The notes under the pieces are model-generated. The model made no database searches. It saw nothing but the letters and a program-made list of their open reading frames with translations, and was not told where the DNA came from. Below, one piece after another: positions 5,400-13,848 of a stretch of DNA of 38,638 nucleotides (within the stretch, counting starts at the first letter, position 1; the number at the start of each line of letters is the position of its first letter). Origin of the DNA: JAFGNW01 sp964618515 (GTDB taxonomy: Bacteria > Zixibacteria > MSB-5A5 > GN15 > FEB-12); NCBI GenBank assembly GCA_964618515.1, contig CAZUAS010000015.1, positions 1 to 38,638 of the forward strand, read 5' to 3'. A program made the translations under genes and the position numbers.

Positions 5400-6935
5400 T
5401 TATGGACAAGGCCTCAGTGGGACATGACTGTAATATAAATAATCAATTAATGTGACGATATCGACAATATCGATGCCAATGTCAGGAGAGGAATCTGCCT
5501 CCTCAAAACAGCACAGTTCGAATTGACCTGGTTCAAAGTATAAGTACCTGATAATATATGTAATATCTGAAATATCGACGATTTCTTCTATATCGCAGTT
5601 GGCATTGCCGACGAAACCTTCACAGCAACCGTCGCAAATATTGCCGATTCCGTTGTTGTCATCGTCGGCCTGGTCGGAATTGGCATCGAACTGGCAGTTG
5701 TCGTCGCAGTCGGCGCTTTCACCGCCCGTACAGGGGTTGTCGCCGATAATCCCGCTGTTGTCGCCGTCGTCCAGTATCCCGTCATCATCGTCATCGGGAT
5801 CACAAACATCACCCTGGCCGTCGCCGTCGTTATCCTCCTGTCCCGGATTGACGATATAGGGGCAGTTATCGCACAGATCGCCGAGTTCGTCACTGTCGCT
5901 GTCGAGCTGGTCTTCATTGTATTCGTTCGGGCAGTTGTCGCAGACGTTACCAACGCCGTCACCGTCGCTGTCCGCCTGATTGGTGTTGGCGACATCGGGG
6001 CAGTTATCGCAGTCATCAGGGATATCATCGTTATCGGCGTCAAGGTTGTCGTCGAAGCCGGGGCAGAGGTCGCAGGCGTCGCCCACCCCGTCACCGTCGG
6101 AATCGGTCTGGTCGTTGTTGGCAACGGCGGGGCAGTTGTCGCAGGCGTCGCCATGATTATCGCCGTCGGCATTATTCTGGTTCTGATTGGTCACCAGAGG
6201 ACAGTTATCACAGACATCACCAAAACCGTCGCTGTCGGAGTTCTGCTGGTCGGTATTGGCGTTATCGGGACAGTTGTCGCAGACATTGCCCACCTCGTCA
6301 TCGTCGTTATCCTCCTGACCGGGATTATAGTTGGCCGGGCAGTTGTCCTGGTTGTCGGCGACGCCGTCGTTATCGATGTCGGAGAAGTTGTAAATATCGA
6401 CGGCACCCATCCAGTGCGGGGTATAGTCTCCCCCGGTGGAGCTGACAAATTTGTACTTGGTGCCGGCGCTGTAGGTGAAGGTATCGATGTGCACCACATC
6501 TCCGGTATTCCAGTCGGAGGCAACCGTGAAATCATAAGTAGCCCAGTGCTGCCGGGCCGGATTGGGCCATACGCCCGGGGTGAAAAGGCGGATACCCACA
6601 CACTGAAAACGCCGACGGGCGTTGGTGGTGTCGATATGGTTCGCATCGTAAAAGATTGATGATGAGAAAGCGGTGGTCATCACTGAGGTAGCCGTAGCCG
6701 CGGTCATCTGCAATTTGGGATTGTCCCAGCCGAAGCCCATCGAGACGCCGCTGAGGGTGTCAAAATCGTCGAAAACCCATAATTTAAGCTGAACGTTGAG
6801 CTGGCCCTTTGAGGAATCAGGCAGAATGGTAATAACCAGGTCCACGGTATCTTTTACTCCTCCCTCATCGGCCATAAGAGGGATGGCACCGAACATGAAA
6901 AAACAGATGAAGGTGAGGAGAGTTTTAAATTTCAT
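5400..6935 (-). CDS. Secreted thrombospondin type 3 repeat protein with dockerin-like C-terminus
   Basis: A 511-aa exported protein. Residues 1-22 are a signal peptide (MKFKTLLTFICFFMFGAIPL...MA). Residues about 27-180 form a beta-rich domain with GVSMGFGWDNPKLQM, loosely like cohesin or Ig-like sandwiches (inference). Residues about 185-440 hold around ten Ca-binding thrombospondin type 3 repeats of the form DxDGDGxGDxCDNCPxxxNxxQ. The C-terminus (about 442-511) has two dockerin-like repeats (VDISDITYIIRYLY and IDIVDIVTLIDYLY) after a Cys-rich GCCEGFVGNANC head. The strict C-D-N-C-P periodicity implies a rigid, disulfide- and calcium-stabilised stalk. GGAGG precedes the ATG. Its likely promoter is 7173-7201, giving a long leader. 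Role: extracellular or surface structure, function unknown. Confidence 0.88.
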   Translation of the reverse strand: MKFKTLLTFICFFMFGAIPLMADEGGVKDTVDLVITILPDSSKGQLNVQLKLWVFDDFDTLSGVSMGFGWDNPKLQMTAATATSVMTTAFSSSIFYDANHIDTTNARRRFQCVGIRLFTPGVWPNPARQHWATYDFTVASDWNTGDVVHIDTFTYSAGTKYKFVSSTGGDYTPHWMGAVDIYNFSDIDNDGVADNQDNCPANYNPGQEDNDDDEVGNVCDNCPDNANTDQQNSDSDGFGDVCDNCPLVTNQNQNNADGDNHGDACDNCPAVANNDQTDSDGDGVGDACDLCPGFDDNLDADNDDIPDDCDNCPDVANTNQADSDGDGVGNVCDNCPNEYNEDQLDSDSDELGDLCDNCPYIVNPGQEDNDGDGQGDVCDPDDDDDGILDDGDNSGIIGDNPCTGGESADCDDNCQFDANSDQADDDNNGIGNICDGCCEGFVGNANCDIEEIVDISDITYIIRYLYFEPGQFELCCFEEADSSPDIGIDIVDIVTLIDYLYYSHVPLRPCP

Positions 6936-7246
6936 AAAACTGCCTCCATGTTTTTATGCGGTTATTTATTGAAGTCCCTGCAAAACAGATTTGTATAGTC
7001 ATGACTGACTTATTATATAACATATGTAACATCGTGTTAGATGTCCACAGGGAAACGTTGTCGAATCCGGATTAACAGACCAGTTTGATAAACAACGTTG
7101 GGGTGTGTTTTAACCACCTCCGGCTGAAATATTTTTATGGTGCGGTACAACTAAGATAACAAGCTCTATAATATGATAAGAAATTAAGTCCTTATTGTCA
7201 AGGAATTTATGAGCACATTTTGTAACGGCATCACCGGATTATCGTT
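6936..7246. other. Intergenic region upstream of the thrombospondin-repeat gene
   Basis: 311 bp with no reading frame of note. It contains a minus-strand promoter (7173-7201), a perfect palindrome AGTCATGACT (6997-7006) and an AT-rich block around 7010-7025. With that promoter the leader is about 230 nt, but no riboswitch fold is recognised. Confidence 0.5.
7173..7201 (-). promoter_or_regulatory. Sigma-70-like promoter toward the thrombospondin-repeat gene
   Basis: Read on the minus strand: TTGACA (7201-7196), a 17-bp spacer and TATCAT (7178-7173). The -35 box sits in a CCTTGACAA context, the same as at 8338-8343 upstream of the next dockerin gene. Confidence 0.6.
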
Positions 7247-8266
7247 TTACGGGCAATCGGGCAGGGGATTGTGGGAAAGATAGAGAAAATCAATTAAACG
7301 GGTAATATCGGAAATATCCGGCTGACCGCCGCTGACATCGACATCCGCTTCTTTCAAACAACACAGCGGAAGATGGCTGATATAAAGATAGTCAATCAGC
7401 CGGGTGATGTCGGCGATATCCGGAACCTCGACGGTAGAACAATCGACATTACCGGTATAATCGATACAGCAATTAATATAGGGTTCCCAGCCGGCTAAGC
7501 GGGCTAATAGCCACCAGAACGCCCGGCCTTTCAGGTAACAGTTGAAACAATGGGAATGAGCACAACCGTAGGTGCAACAACCCGGGTGAACGGCACACCA
7601 GTCGAAGCACCAGTTACAGGCATCGGTTTCGTCAGGGTAATAATTGGCGTCGGGGTCGTAGCTCTCAATATCGGCGAAATCGAAAAGGGTTTTATTATTG
7701 GCCAGGCAGTAGTTTCTTATCTGGTTATTGTTGCGGTAGAGGTCACCGTCGATTCCGCTGCCGTCCAGATGACCGGTCATATAGATGAAGGTGACTCCGG
7801 GATAGTCTTCTTCCAGACCGCTTAAGGCGTTTAAATAAATATTAATTCCGGCCTCGGTATTGTCCGAGCAACCGCCGCACCATGACCACATGACCATATT
7901 TATGGTACCGCCCGACTGATTGAGAGCCTGGCGGGTAATCGGTACCCAGGAGGTATCGCCCTGGTGGCCAAGGTCATCGCCGTATTCGGTCAATGACAGG
8001 GTGCCCGCACCATTGTTATAATCATAAAGGCTGGTGCTGTCACGAAGGATAGCCATACCGGTGACAATCTGGCTGCCGTGGGAAGTATGGCCGTAGAAGA
8101 TTTTAAAAGTATTCTTGGCCTGTTCAATATATTCATGGGGGATTGACGGGAAGTCGGCCGCGGAATGATGGTCAGCCACGAGAGCCTGCGACCGGATGGT
8201 GGTGTTCAGCAAAAGTATTATGAATACCGGGAAAAAGAAACATGCGAGGTGACGGTGCTTGTACAT
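7247..8266 (-). CDS. Secreted dockerin-like protein with a Cys/His cluster, unknown function
   Basis: A 339-aa protein. ATG 8266 is preferred over an upstream in-frame ATG at 8326 for three reasons. It has GGGAG 6 nt upstream, it begins directly with a signal peptide (MYKHRHLACFFFPVFIILLL), and the promoter at 8315-8343 would start transcription downstream of 8326. The mature region contains FKIFYGHTSHGSQIVTGM, MVMWSWCGGCSDN and FIYMTGHLDGSG, a layout faintly reminiscent of SGNH-like hydrolases, but I cannot place the family. Next comes a dense metal-site-like cluster, with eight Cys and three His within about 29 residues (DACNWC to HCFNC). The C-terminus is a dockerin-like pair (DIADITRLIDYLY and DISDITRLIDFLY). 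Confidence 0.8.
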   Translation of the reverse strand: MYKHRHLACFFFPVFIILLLNTTIRSQALVADHHSAADFPSIPHEYIEQAKNTFKIFYGHTSHGSQIVTGMAILRDSTSLYDYNNGAGTLSLTEYGDDLGHQGDTSWVPITRQALNQSGGTINMVMWSWCGGCSDNTEAGINIYLNALSGLEEDYPGVTFIYMTGHLDGSGIDGDLYRNNNQIRNYCLANNKTLFDFADIESYDPDANYYPDETDACNWCFDWCAVHPGCCTYGCAHSHCFNCYLKGRAFWWLLARLAGWEPYINCCIDYTGNVDCSTVEVPDIADITRLIDYLYISHLPLCCLKEADVDVSGGQPDISDITRLIDFLYLSHNPLPDCP

Positions 8267-8314
8267 AGGATACTCCCATAGATGTATGATATATAATAGA
8301 ATTTCTACTATATA

Positions 8315-8343
8315 AGTATAAAGCAACGGTAATGAATTGTCAA
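8315..8343 (-). promoter_or_regulatory. Consensus-like promoter of the Cys/His dockerin gene
   Basis: Read on the minus strand: TTGACA (8343-8338), a 17-bp spacer and TATACT (8320-8315). Expected transcription start near 8308, about 40 nt before ATG 8266. Confidence 0.8.
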
Positions 8344-8352
8344 GGATTACCT

Positions 8353-8382
8353 TGAACCACCCCGGTTATTCGGGGTGGTTCA
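8353..8382 (-). terminator. Strong hairpin downstream of the LamG/dockerin gene
   Basis: A perfect 12-bp stem (TGAACCACCCCG at 8353-8364 with 8371-8382) with a 6-nt loop lies 15 bp after the stop of the minus-strand gene. The following T run is poor, so this is either an intrinsic terminator of low quality or a 3'-end-protecting hairpin. Confidence 0.55.
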
Positions 8383-8397
8383 TTCTGTCAAAGCTAT

Positions 8398-10893
8398 TTA
8401 ATCACACATTAAAAGAGGGGAGTGACTTAAGTACAGGAAATCGATTAAACGGGTGATGTCGGCGATATCGGGCTCGCCTCCGGAGCCGTCGGCATCAGCT
8501 TCCTTCGGGCAGCATAACGGATGATGACTCAGATACAGGTAGTCAATCAGACGGGTAATATCAGAGATATCCGGGGTGTCTTCAACCGAACAATCCACGT
8601 TACCTCTGAATCCCAGACAACAGCCGCTCAGATACTCATTTTGAATTTCTTCATATGCAAGAGCCCGGCTGTATATTTTTACTTCATCCACCAGGCCATC
8701 AAAATATTCCGAGACCGGCGTACCGGCACCTATTTTGAGCGGGTCATCATTGGTGTCGGGTGAGTTCATAAGATAAAAACTGCTCAGGATATGTTCACCG
8801 TCGACATGAATGGTTAAGATCATCCCGTCCCATGAGCCGGCGATATGCTGCCATTTATTTAATGTCAGGACGCTCTGGTCCGATTCCACGTCGCAGGTGG
8901 TATTGTTGTCTTTAAACAGGAAACGCAAATGCCTGGCACCGTCTTCGCCGGTCCGAAGGGAGTAATTGGTGCCTTTATCGATAAAACAAGCGTGATAAAA
9001 AGCGGGTAAGCCGGGCAGGCTTCGCGGGTAGACCCAGGCCATTACAGTGAAAGTGTCGGTTATATCCAGGCTGTAATGGTCGGAGATGGAAACGTAATCG
9101 TTTTCTCCGTCAAGGCTTAACGCCTGGCCGTAAACGCCCTCGGTTTAGACAGGTTCGCCTATTATGGCGCCATGATTATCCAGGTCGCTGGAATCAAAGG
9201 CGGTGACACCCGAACCTTCTTCGAACTTCCAGTACCCGACTAAACCGGCACTGGAAACGAAGGTAAATCGCCATGATTCGGTCGACCAGGTTTCGGCGCC
9301 CCAGTTGTCATAAGCCCGGACTATCCAGTAATAGGTTCCCACCGGGAAACCGGTGCTGTATTCACTGGCTGACAGGTGGTCAAAAATAACCAGTGAATCC
9401 GGGTGAAACGAAGGTGAAGTACTGATATATAAATCGTAACTTACGGTGTCATCCGGGTTGTCATCGACAGCATCTTCCCAATCGAAATTTATGGGTGGCT
9501 GGAGATTGCTTCCTTCGGCCGGAGCAAGCAGGGAAAAAGCCCCTGGGGGCGTGCTTTGCCAGTATTTGATGGTGGTGTAATCACCGACTCGCCCGGTGGT
9601 ATCACGGCTGCCGGTAACAAAAACATTATTATACTTGTCGATTATAAGGTCATAAGCGATATCGTCGTTGTTGCCCGGTCCATTATAGCGGTGTTCCCAT
9701 ACGGTGTTGCCGTCCGGGTCGTATTTTATGGTCAGCCAGTCCCGGCCCGTGCCGCTGCCGATGCTGAATCCCGTGACGTAAATATTCCCCGCCTGGTCAA
9801 GGGCTAAAGCGTTGGCTTCATCGGTGCTGTTGGCCGGGCCGTTGTACCGGTTCACCCAGGCGAACACGCCATCCGAAGTATATTTTATAGTGGCATAATC
9901 GTAGTCGGTTTCACCTCCGAAACTGACACCGGTGACATAAACATTACCGCCATTATCCACCACCACCTGGCGGGCAACGTCGATTCCGCCGCCGGGGCCG
10001 CTGTAACGTTGTACCCACAAAACGCTGGCGTCGGAGGTATATTTGATAGTGGCATAGTCAAGAAAAACCCCGGTACTTTTACCGGTTACATAGATATTAC
10101 CGCTGTTATCGGTGGTTATATCACAGGCATAGTCGTCCTGATTGGGAGGTCCGTTATAATTCCTGAACCATATTAGGTTACCGTTATTGTCATATTTTAC
10201 CGTACCATAATCACGAATAGCATAGGGGGTACTGCTGAATTTAACCTGACCGGTAACATAGACGTTCCCTGACAAATCAACCGCTACAGCGCGTCCGGAA
10301 TCGTCACCACTTGCCGGTCCATTAAATATCCTTGACCAGACAAGATTGCCCAGCGGGTCATATTTAAGGGTGGCATAATCGGTGTACACCATCGGATTGC
10401 TGTACGCGAAGCCGGTGACAAAGACATTCCCGGAAAAGTCGGTGGCGATGTCACAGGCAACGTCGTTACCGCCGGCGCCCGAAAAGCCCCGGACCCATTG
10501 CTCCGTGCCTGCCCCGTCGTATTTAACGGTGACGAAATCATAGTTGGGTGCTCCGTTGCTTTTCCCCGTCACATAAATGGCGTCCGGTGAAAAAACTGTT
10601 ATCGCTAAAGCCCAGTCATCGGCTCCGGCCGGCCCGTTGTAAATTCTGACCCATTCCTGGTTTCCGTCGAGTGTATAGTTTATAGTGCCGTAATCAAACC
10701 AGGCGGCAGATGCCGAGAATATTCTTCCGGTGATATATATATTACCGGAATCATCAAGGTCGATGGCATAAGCGATATCATTGCCGTCACCCTCACCGTT
10801 ATAAGTGCGCACCCATTCAATATCGGATTACTGGGCTTTTAATGGTATGACCCATACCAGTAATACCGCCAGAGCGGAAAATACCCTGAACAT
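8398..10893 (-). pseudogene. SBBP beta-propeller/Fn3/LamG/dockerin secreted protein with two in-frame TAA codons
   Basis: One frame of 831 codons runs from ATG 10893 to the stop at 8398 and is interrupted by TAA at 10830-10828 and 9147-9145. Codons 1-21 encode a clean signal peptide (MFRVFSALAVLLVWVIPLKA), immediately followed by the first TAA. Next come about eight SBBP-type repeats (DYxTIKYxxxGxxxWVxxYNGP, SGNIYVTG) forming a beta-propeller, then an Fn3-like domain (FDWEDAVDD to ESWRFTFVSS). A LamG/concanavalin-like domain begins GLVGYWKFEEGSGVTAFDSS and is broken by the second TAA just before TEGVYGQALSLDGENDYV. The end is a dockerin-like pair. Frame is kept throughout, so decay is recent, or the stops are sequencing errors or read through. 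It has its own promoter and a GGGGGA site. Confidence 0.85.
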
Positions 10894-10970
10894 ACTTGTC
10901 CCCCATGGAATATGGTTATTTTAAGACGTTAATATTATGTGGTAGTACAAAGATGCAATGCTTACACTGA

Positions 10971-10999
10971 AGTATATGATATCTGGTGAAGGTTGTCAA
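10971..10999 (-). promoter_or_regulatory. Consensus-like promoter of the SBBP/LamG gene
   Basis: Read on the minus strand: TTGACA (10999-10994), a 17-bp spacer and TATACT (10976-10971). Identical boxes and spacing to the promoter at 8315-8343. The leader is about 70 nt. Confidence 0.78.
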
Positions 11000-11116
11000 C
11001 GATAAAAGGTCGGAATATAAAAAACATCCGGGTTATGCGGTATTAAAATATTGAAGTTGAACTTTCAAAAATTGATACACAGGGAGAATCCAACGAGAGG
11101 AATTTAAACAGGAAGA

Positions 11117-11617
11117 TTATTCCAGAGCCCGGATAGCGCGGATTACTTCACCGGGAGAATTTACCGTCATAAGTTCCTCCCGGAAGGAATCGAGACGGAG
11201 CATTTCCGCCAAGGCTTTAAAGACTTTAAGATACAGGGCGTCATCGTAGGGCGGAGCGGCCATGATAAAGAAAAGGTGGGTGGGTTTGTTATCGAGTGCT
11301 TCGAAATCATAACCTTCGATGGAACGGGCGAAGGCAATCATGAACTCCTTAGCCTGCAAAGAACGGATATGGGGAATGGCAATGCCGTTACCGATACCGG
11401 TGGTGGCTTTCTTTTCCCGGTTGATAAAATCCAGAAGAAATTTGGTGCGGTTGCCGACGCGGCCGTTTTTCTCCAGCAGAGTCACCAGCTCGGACAGAAT
11501 TTTCTCTTTCGCCTCAAGTCGCCATTTTTCAAGCGAGCTACCCTCCTCGAGCGGCTCGATTCTCGTGGTCATATCGAGCTTGATGTGTTCTTCTGTCAAA
11601 AAACGCGATATTCTCAT
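11117..11617 (-). CDS. PTS EIIA-like (PtsN/fructose-type) regulatory protein
   Basis: A 166-aa EIIA domain of the mannitol/fructose/Ntr type. The phosphorylatable His is H83 in TGIGNGIAIPHIRS, followed by the FARSIEGYDFEALDNKPTHL strand-loop and the C-terminal FREELMTVNSPGEVIRAI helix region. No membrane EIIB/EIIC domain or other PTS gene is in the window, so a regulatory (PtsN-like) role is more likely than sugar uptake. An in-frame GTG/ATG upstream could extend it to 11713. I reject that because a near-perfect promoter (11660-11689) lies inside the extension and the extra residues do not belong to the domain. No clear Shine-Dalgarno precedes ATG 11617. It is transcribed divergently from aspS. 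Confidence 0.85.
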   Translation of the reverse strand: MRISRFLTEEHIKLDMTTRIEPLEEGSSLEKWRLEAKEKILSELVTLLEKNGRVGNRTKFLLDFINREKKATTGIGNGIAIPHIRSLQAKEFMIAFARSIEGYDFEALDNKPTHLFFIMAAPPYDDALYLKVFKALAEMLRLDSFREELMTVNSPGEVIRAIRALE

Positions 11618-11659
11618 AGTATTATTCTGTATCGGCGTAAATAACTCAAAAATTGAGTC

Positions 11660-11689
11660 ATTATAGGCTGAAACGGTTTCGTTTGTCAA
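11660..11689 (-). promoter_or_regulatory. Near-perfect sigma-70 promoter of the EIIA gene
   Basis: Read on the minus strand: TTGACA (11689-11684), an 18-bp spacer and TATAAT (11665-11660). Both hexamers are perfect. A palindrome ACTCAAAAATTGAGT (11644-11658) covers the expected start site and could be an operator or a 5' hairpin. Confidence 0.82.
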
Positions 11690-11895
11690 GCCGTTAACGG
11701 CTGGAACCGACATTTTCCTCAGGCTTTTCCCGGTTCACATAGTTCATATGTGAATTATTTTCCAATCATTTAACAACTCAAGGGACATCTTGTTCCACAA
11801 TGGTGGCAGGGGGAAATAGTTAATTTCACGATAGTACAAAAAAAACCTTGAAGAAGTAAAACGAAATTCCTGATACTATCGGACAATTTGGGCTA

Positions 11896-11924
11896 TTGAC
11901 TTATGGGTAGAAAAACCGTACTTT
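11896..11924 (+). promoter_or_regulatory. Probable promoter of aspS and the downstream cluster
   Basis: TTGACT (11896-11901), a 17-bp spacer and TACTTT (11919-11924), about 80 nt before the aspS start. Nothing else is recognised between the EIIA and aspS promoters. No T-box-like structure is seen. Confidence 0.55.
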
Positions 11925-12012
11925 CTGGCTGGAAAAACCCGAGGCAGGATTATTTAAAAATTAAATAAAATGCCGATAATTATATAGATAACAAACAGTT
12001 AACGAGGATTAT

Positions 12013-13836
12013 TTGCCTTTATTTTCACAGCTTAAGAGAACTCATACCTGTGGCCAGTTAAGCCCTGCCGATATAGGCGCAAAAGTTCGTTTGAACGGCT
12101 GGGTGAATGGCTATCGCAATCTTGGCGGCCTTCTCTTTATTGACCTTCGTGACCGTTATGGTTTAACTCAAGTCGTGATAAATCCCCAGACATTTGATTC
12201 ACGGATGCTGGCGGAAGCCGAACGAGCCCGCCATGAATTTGTGGTGGCGGTAATCGGTACCGTGCAAGAGCGACCTGAGGGAACGGTTAATCCCAAAATG
12301 CCGACGGGGGCAATTGAGGTAAATGCCGAAGCTTTTTATATCCTGGCAGAATCAAAAACCCCGCCCTTTGAAATCGTTGATGACACCAATGCCGGAGAAT
12401 TATTGCGTCTGGAATACCGTTACCTGGATCTTCGCCGCAGACCACTCCAGGAAAACCTGCGTATTCGTCATGAAGCCACCATGGCAATCAGGAATTATCT
12501 GAACAGCCGCGGGTTTTATGAAATAGAAACCCCCCTGTTGATTCGCTCCACTCCGGAAGGGGCTCGTGATTATGTGGTTCCCAGCCGGGTATCGAAGGGG
12601 AAATTTTATGCTTTACCCCAGTCGCCCCAGCTTTTAAAGCAGATCCTGATGGTGGCTGGATTTGACCGCTATTTTCAACTGGCCCGCTGTTTACGTGACG
12701 AAGACCTCCGTTCCGACCGCCAGCCGGAACATACCCAGATTGATATGGAGATGTCCTATGTTACACCGGAGGATGTTTTCGAAGTCGCTGAGGGTATGAT
12801 GGCAGATCTTTTTAAAAGAGTTCTGAAGATTGATATCAGCACTCCGTTTCCGCGGTTCACTTTTGCCGAAGTTATGAGTCGCTGGGGGATCGATAAACCA
12901 GACCTTCGGTTTGGCATGGAAATTACTGACTTGAGCGATATTGTCAAAAACTGCGATTTCAAGGTTTTCGCCGATAATGTCCGATCCGGGGGGGTGGTCA
13001 AGGGGATAGTCCTCAAGGGCGGGGGAAGTTACTCCCGCAAGCAGATTGATAACCTTACCGAGCTGGCCAGAAGTCACGGTGCCGGTGGGTTGGCTTATGT
13101 ACTTCGTTCTGAAACCGGGGATAAGTCGCCGCTTTTAAAATTCATCGGGGAAACGATAATGCACGAGCTGTGCCAAAAAGCCGGGGCGGAAGCCGGCGAT
13201 GCTCTTTTTATCATTTCCGATAAAAAGCTGAAAACCGAAGCGATTCTGGGGCAGTTGCGGTTGTACCTCGGTCGCGAGTACGGCTTGATGCAGAAAGGCG
13301 AATACCGGTTTTTATGGGTTACGGATTTCCCGCTTTTTGAGTACAACGACGAAATGAAGCGGTTTGAAGCCATGCATAATATCGTATCTCATCCCCATGA
13401 GGAAGATTTGCCGTTGATAGAAGCGGGCTTTTCATGTGAGCTCCCCGGTACCGACCCGAACCATCCATGGCGGTGTGCCCGGGCCATGCAGTATGACCTG
13501 GTTGTCAACGGCTGGGAGATTGCCTCCGGCGGGCAACGGATTAACCGTCGTGATTTACAGGAAAAAATCCTGTCGATTCTCGGAATCGACCGGGAGCGGG
13601 CGGAACGGATGTTCGGCTTTTTGTTAAGAGCGCTGGAATATGGAGCTCCTCCTCATGCCGGAATCGCCCCGGGTCTGGACCGGATAGTTTCTCTTATGGT
13701 TGGCAGTGAATCGATACGCGATGTGATAGCTTTTCCCAAGACCACCAACGCCGTATCGCTCATGGACGGTTCGCCGACTGCCATCGAACCAGCCCAGCTG
13801 GAGGAGCTCGGTTTAATTATTAAAGAAGAAAAATAA
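12013..13836 (+). CDS. aspS: Aspartyl-tRNA synthetase
   Basis: Charges tRNA-Asp (or both tRNA-Asp and tRNA-Asn in non-discriminating forms) with aspartate. The 607 residues match full bacterial-type AspRS. An N-terminal OB-fold anticodon-binding domain has GWVNGYRNLGGLLFIDLRDR (residues about 28-47). Class II motif 2 is in FDRYFQLARCLRDEDLRSDR. The bacterial GAD insert covers about 290-420. Motif 3 is GIAPGLDRIVSLMVG, followed by DVIAFPKTTNAVSLM, where most homologues have AFPKT-x-x-A. The start is TTG with GAGG about 6 nt upstream. No in-frame ATG lies nearby. It heads a same-strand cluster, with phoH starting 12 nt after the stop. Confidence 0.97.
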   Translation: MPLFSQLKRTHTCGQLSPADIGAKVRLNGWVNGYRNLGGLLFIDLRDRYGLTQVVINPQTFDSRMLAEAERARHEFVVAVIGTVQERPEGTVNPKMPTGAIEVNAEAFYILAESKTPPFEIVDDTNAGELLRLEYRYLDLRRRPLQENLRIRHEATMAIRNYLNSRGFYEIETPLLIRSTPEGARDYVVPSRVSKGKFYALPQSPQLLKQILMVAGFDRYFQLARCLRDEDLRSDRQPEHTQIDMEMSYVTPEDVFEVAEGMMADLFKRVLKIDISTPFPRFTFAEVMSRWGIDKPDLRFGMEITDLSDIVKNCDFKVFADNVRSGGVVKGIVLKGGGSYSRKQIDNLTELARSHGAGGLAYVLRSETGDKSPLLKFIGETIMHELCQKAGAEAGDALFIISDKKLKTEAILGQLRLYLGREYGLMQKGEYRFLWVTDFPLFEYNDEMKRFEAMHNIVSHPHEEDLPLIEAGFSCELPGTDPNHPWRCARAMQYDLVVNGWEIASGGQRINRRDLQEKILSILGIDRERAERMFGFLLRALEYGAPPHAGIAPGLDRIVSLMVGSESIRDVIAFPKTTNAVSLMDGSPTAIEPAQLEELGLIIKEEK

Positions 13837-13848
13837 ATTAAAGTCAGT

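Noticed and set aside
6153..6659. 168-codon plus-strand frame rich in Val, Ile and Gly that looks like a membrane protein
   Set aside because: It is the antisense of the thrombospondin type 3 repeats; the regular Asp/Asn/Cys codons create an artificial hydrophobic frame.
8267..8326. Upstream start giving a 20-residue longer Cys/His dockerin protein
   Set aside because: The extension would precede the signal peptide and begin upstream of the predicted transcription start, and it lacks a ribosome-binding site.
2274..10830. TAA used as a sense codon (code reassignment), suggested by three in-frame TAA codons in two genes
   Set aside because: aspS, phoH, the SPFH gene and others end at TAA in the expected place, and one of the two genes is a degraded transposase. 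The codons are better explained by decay or error.
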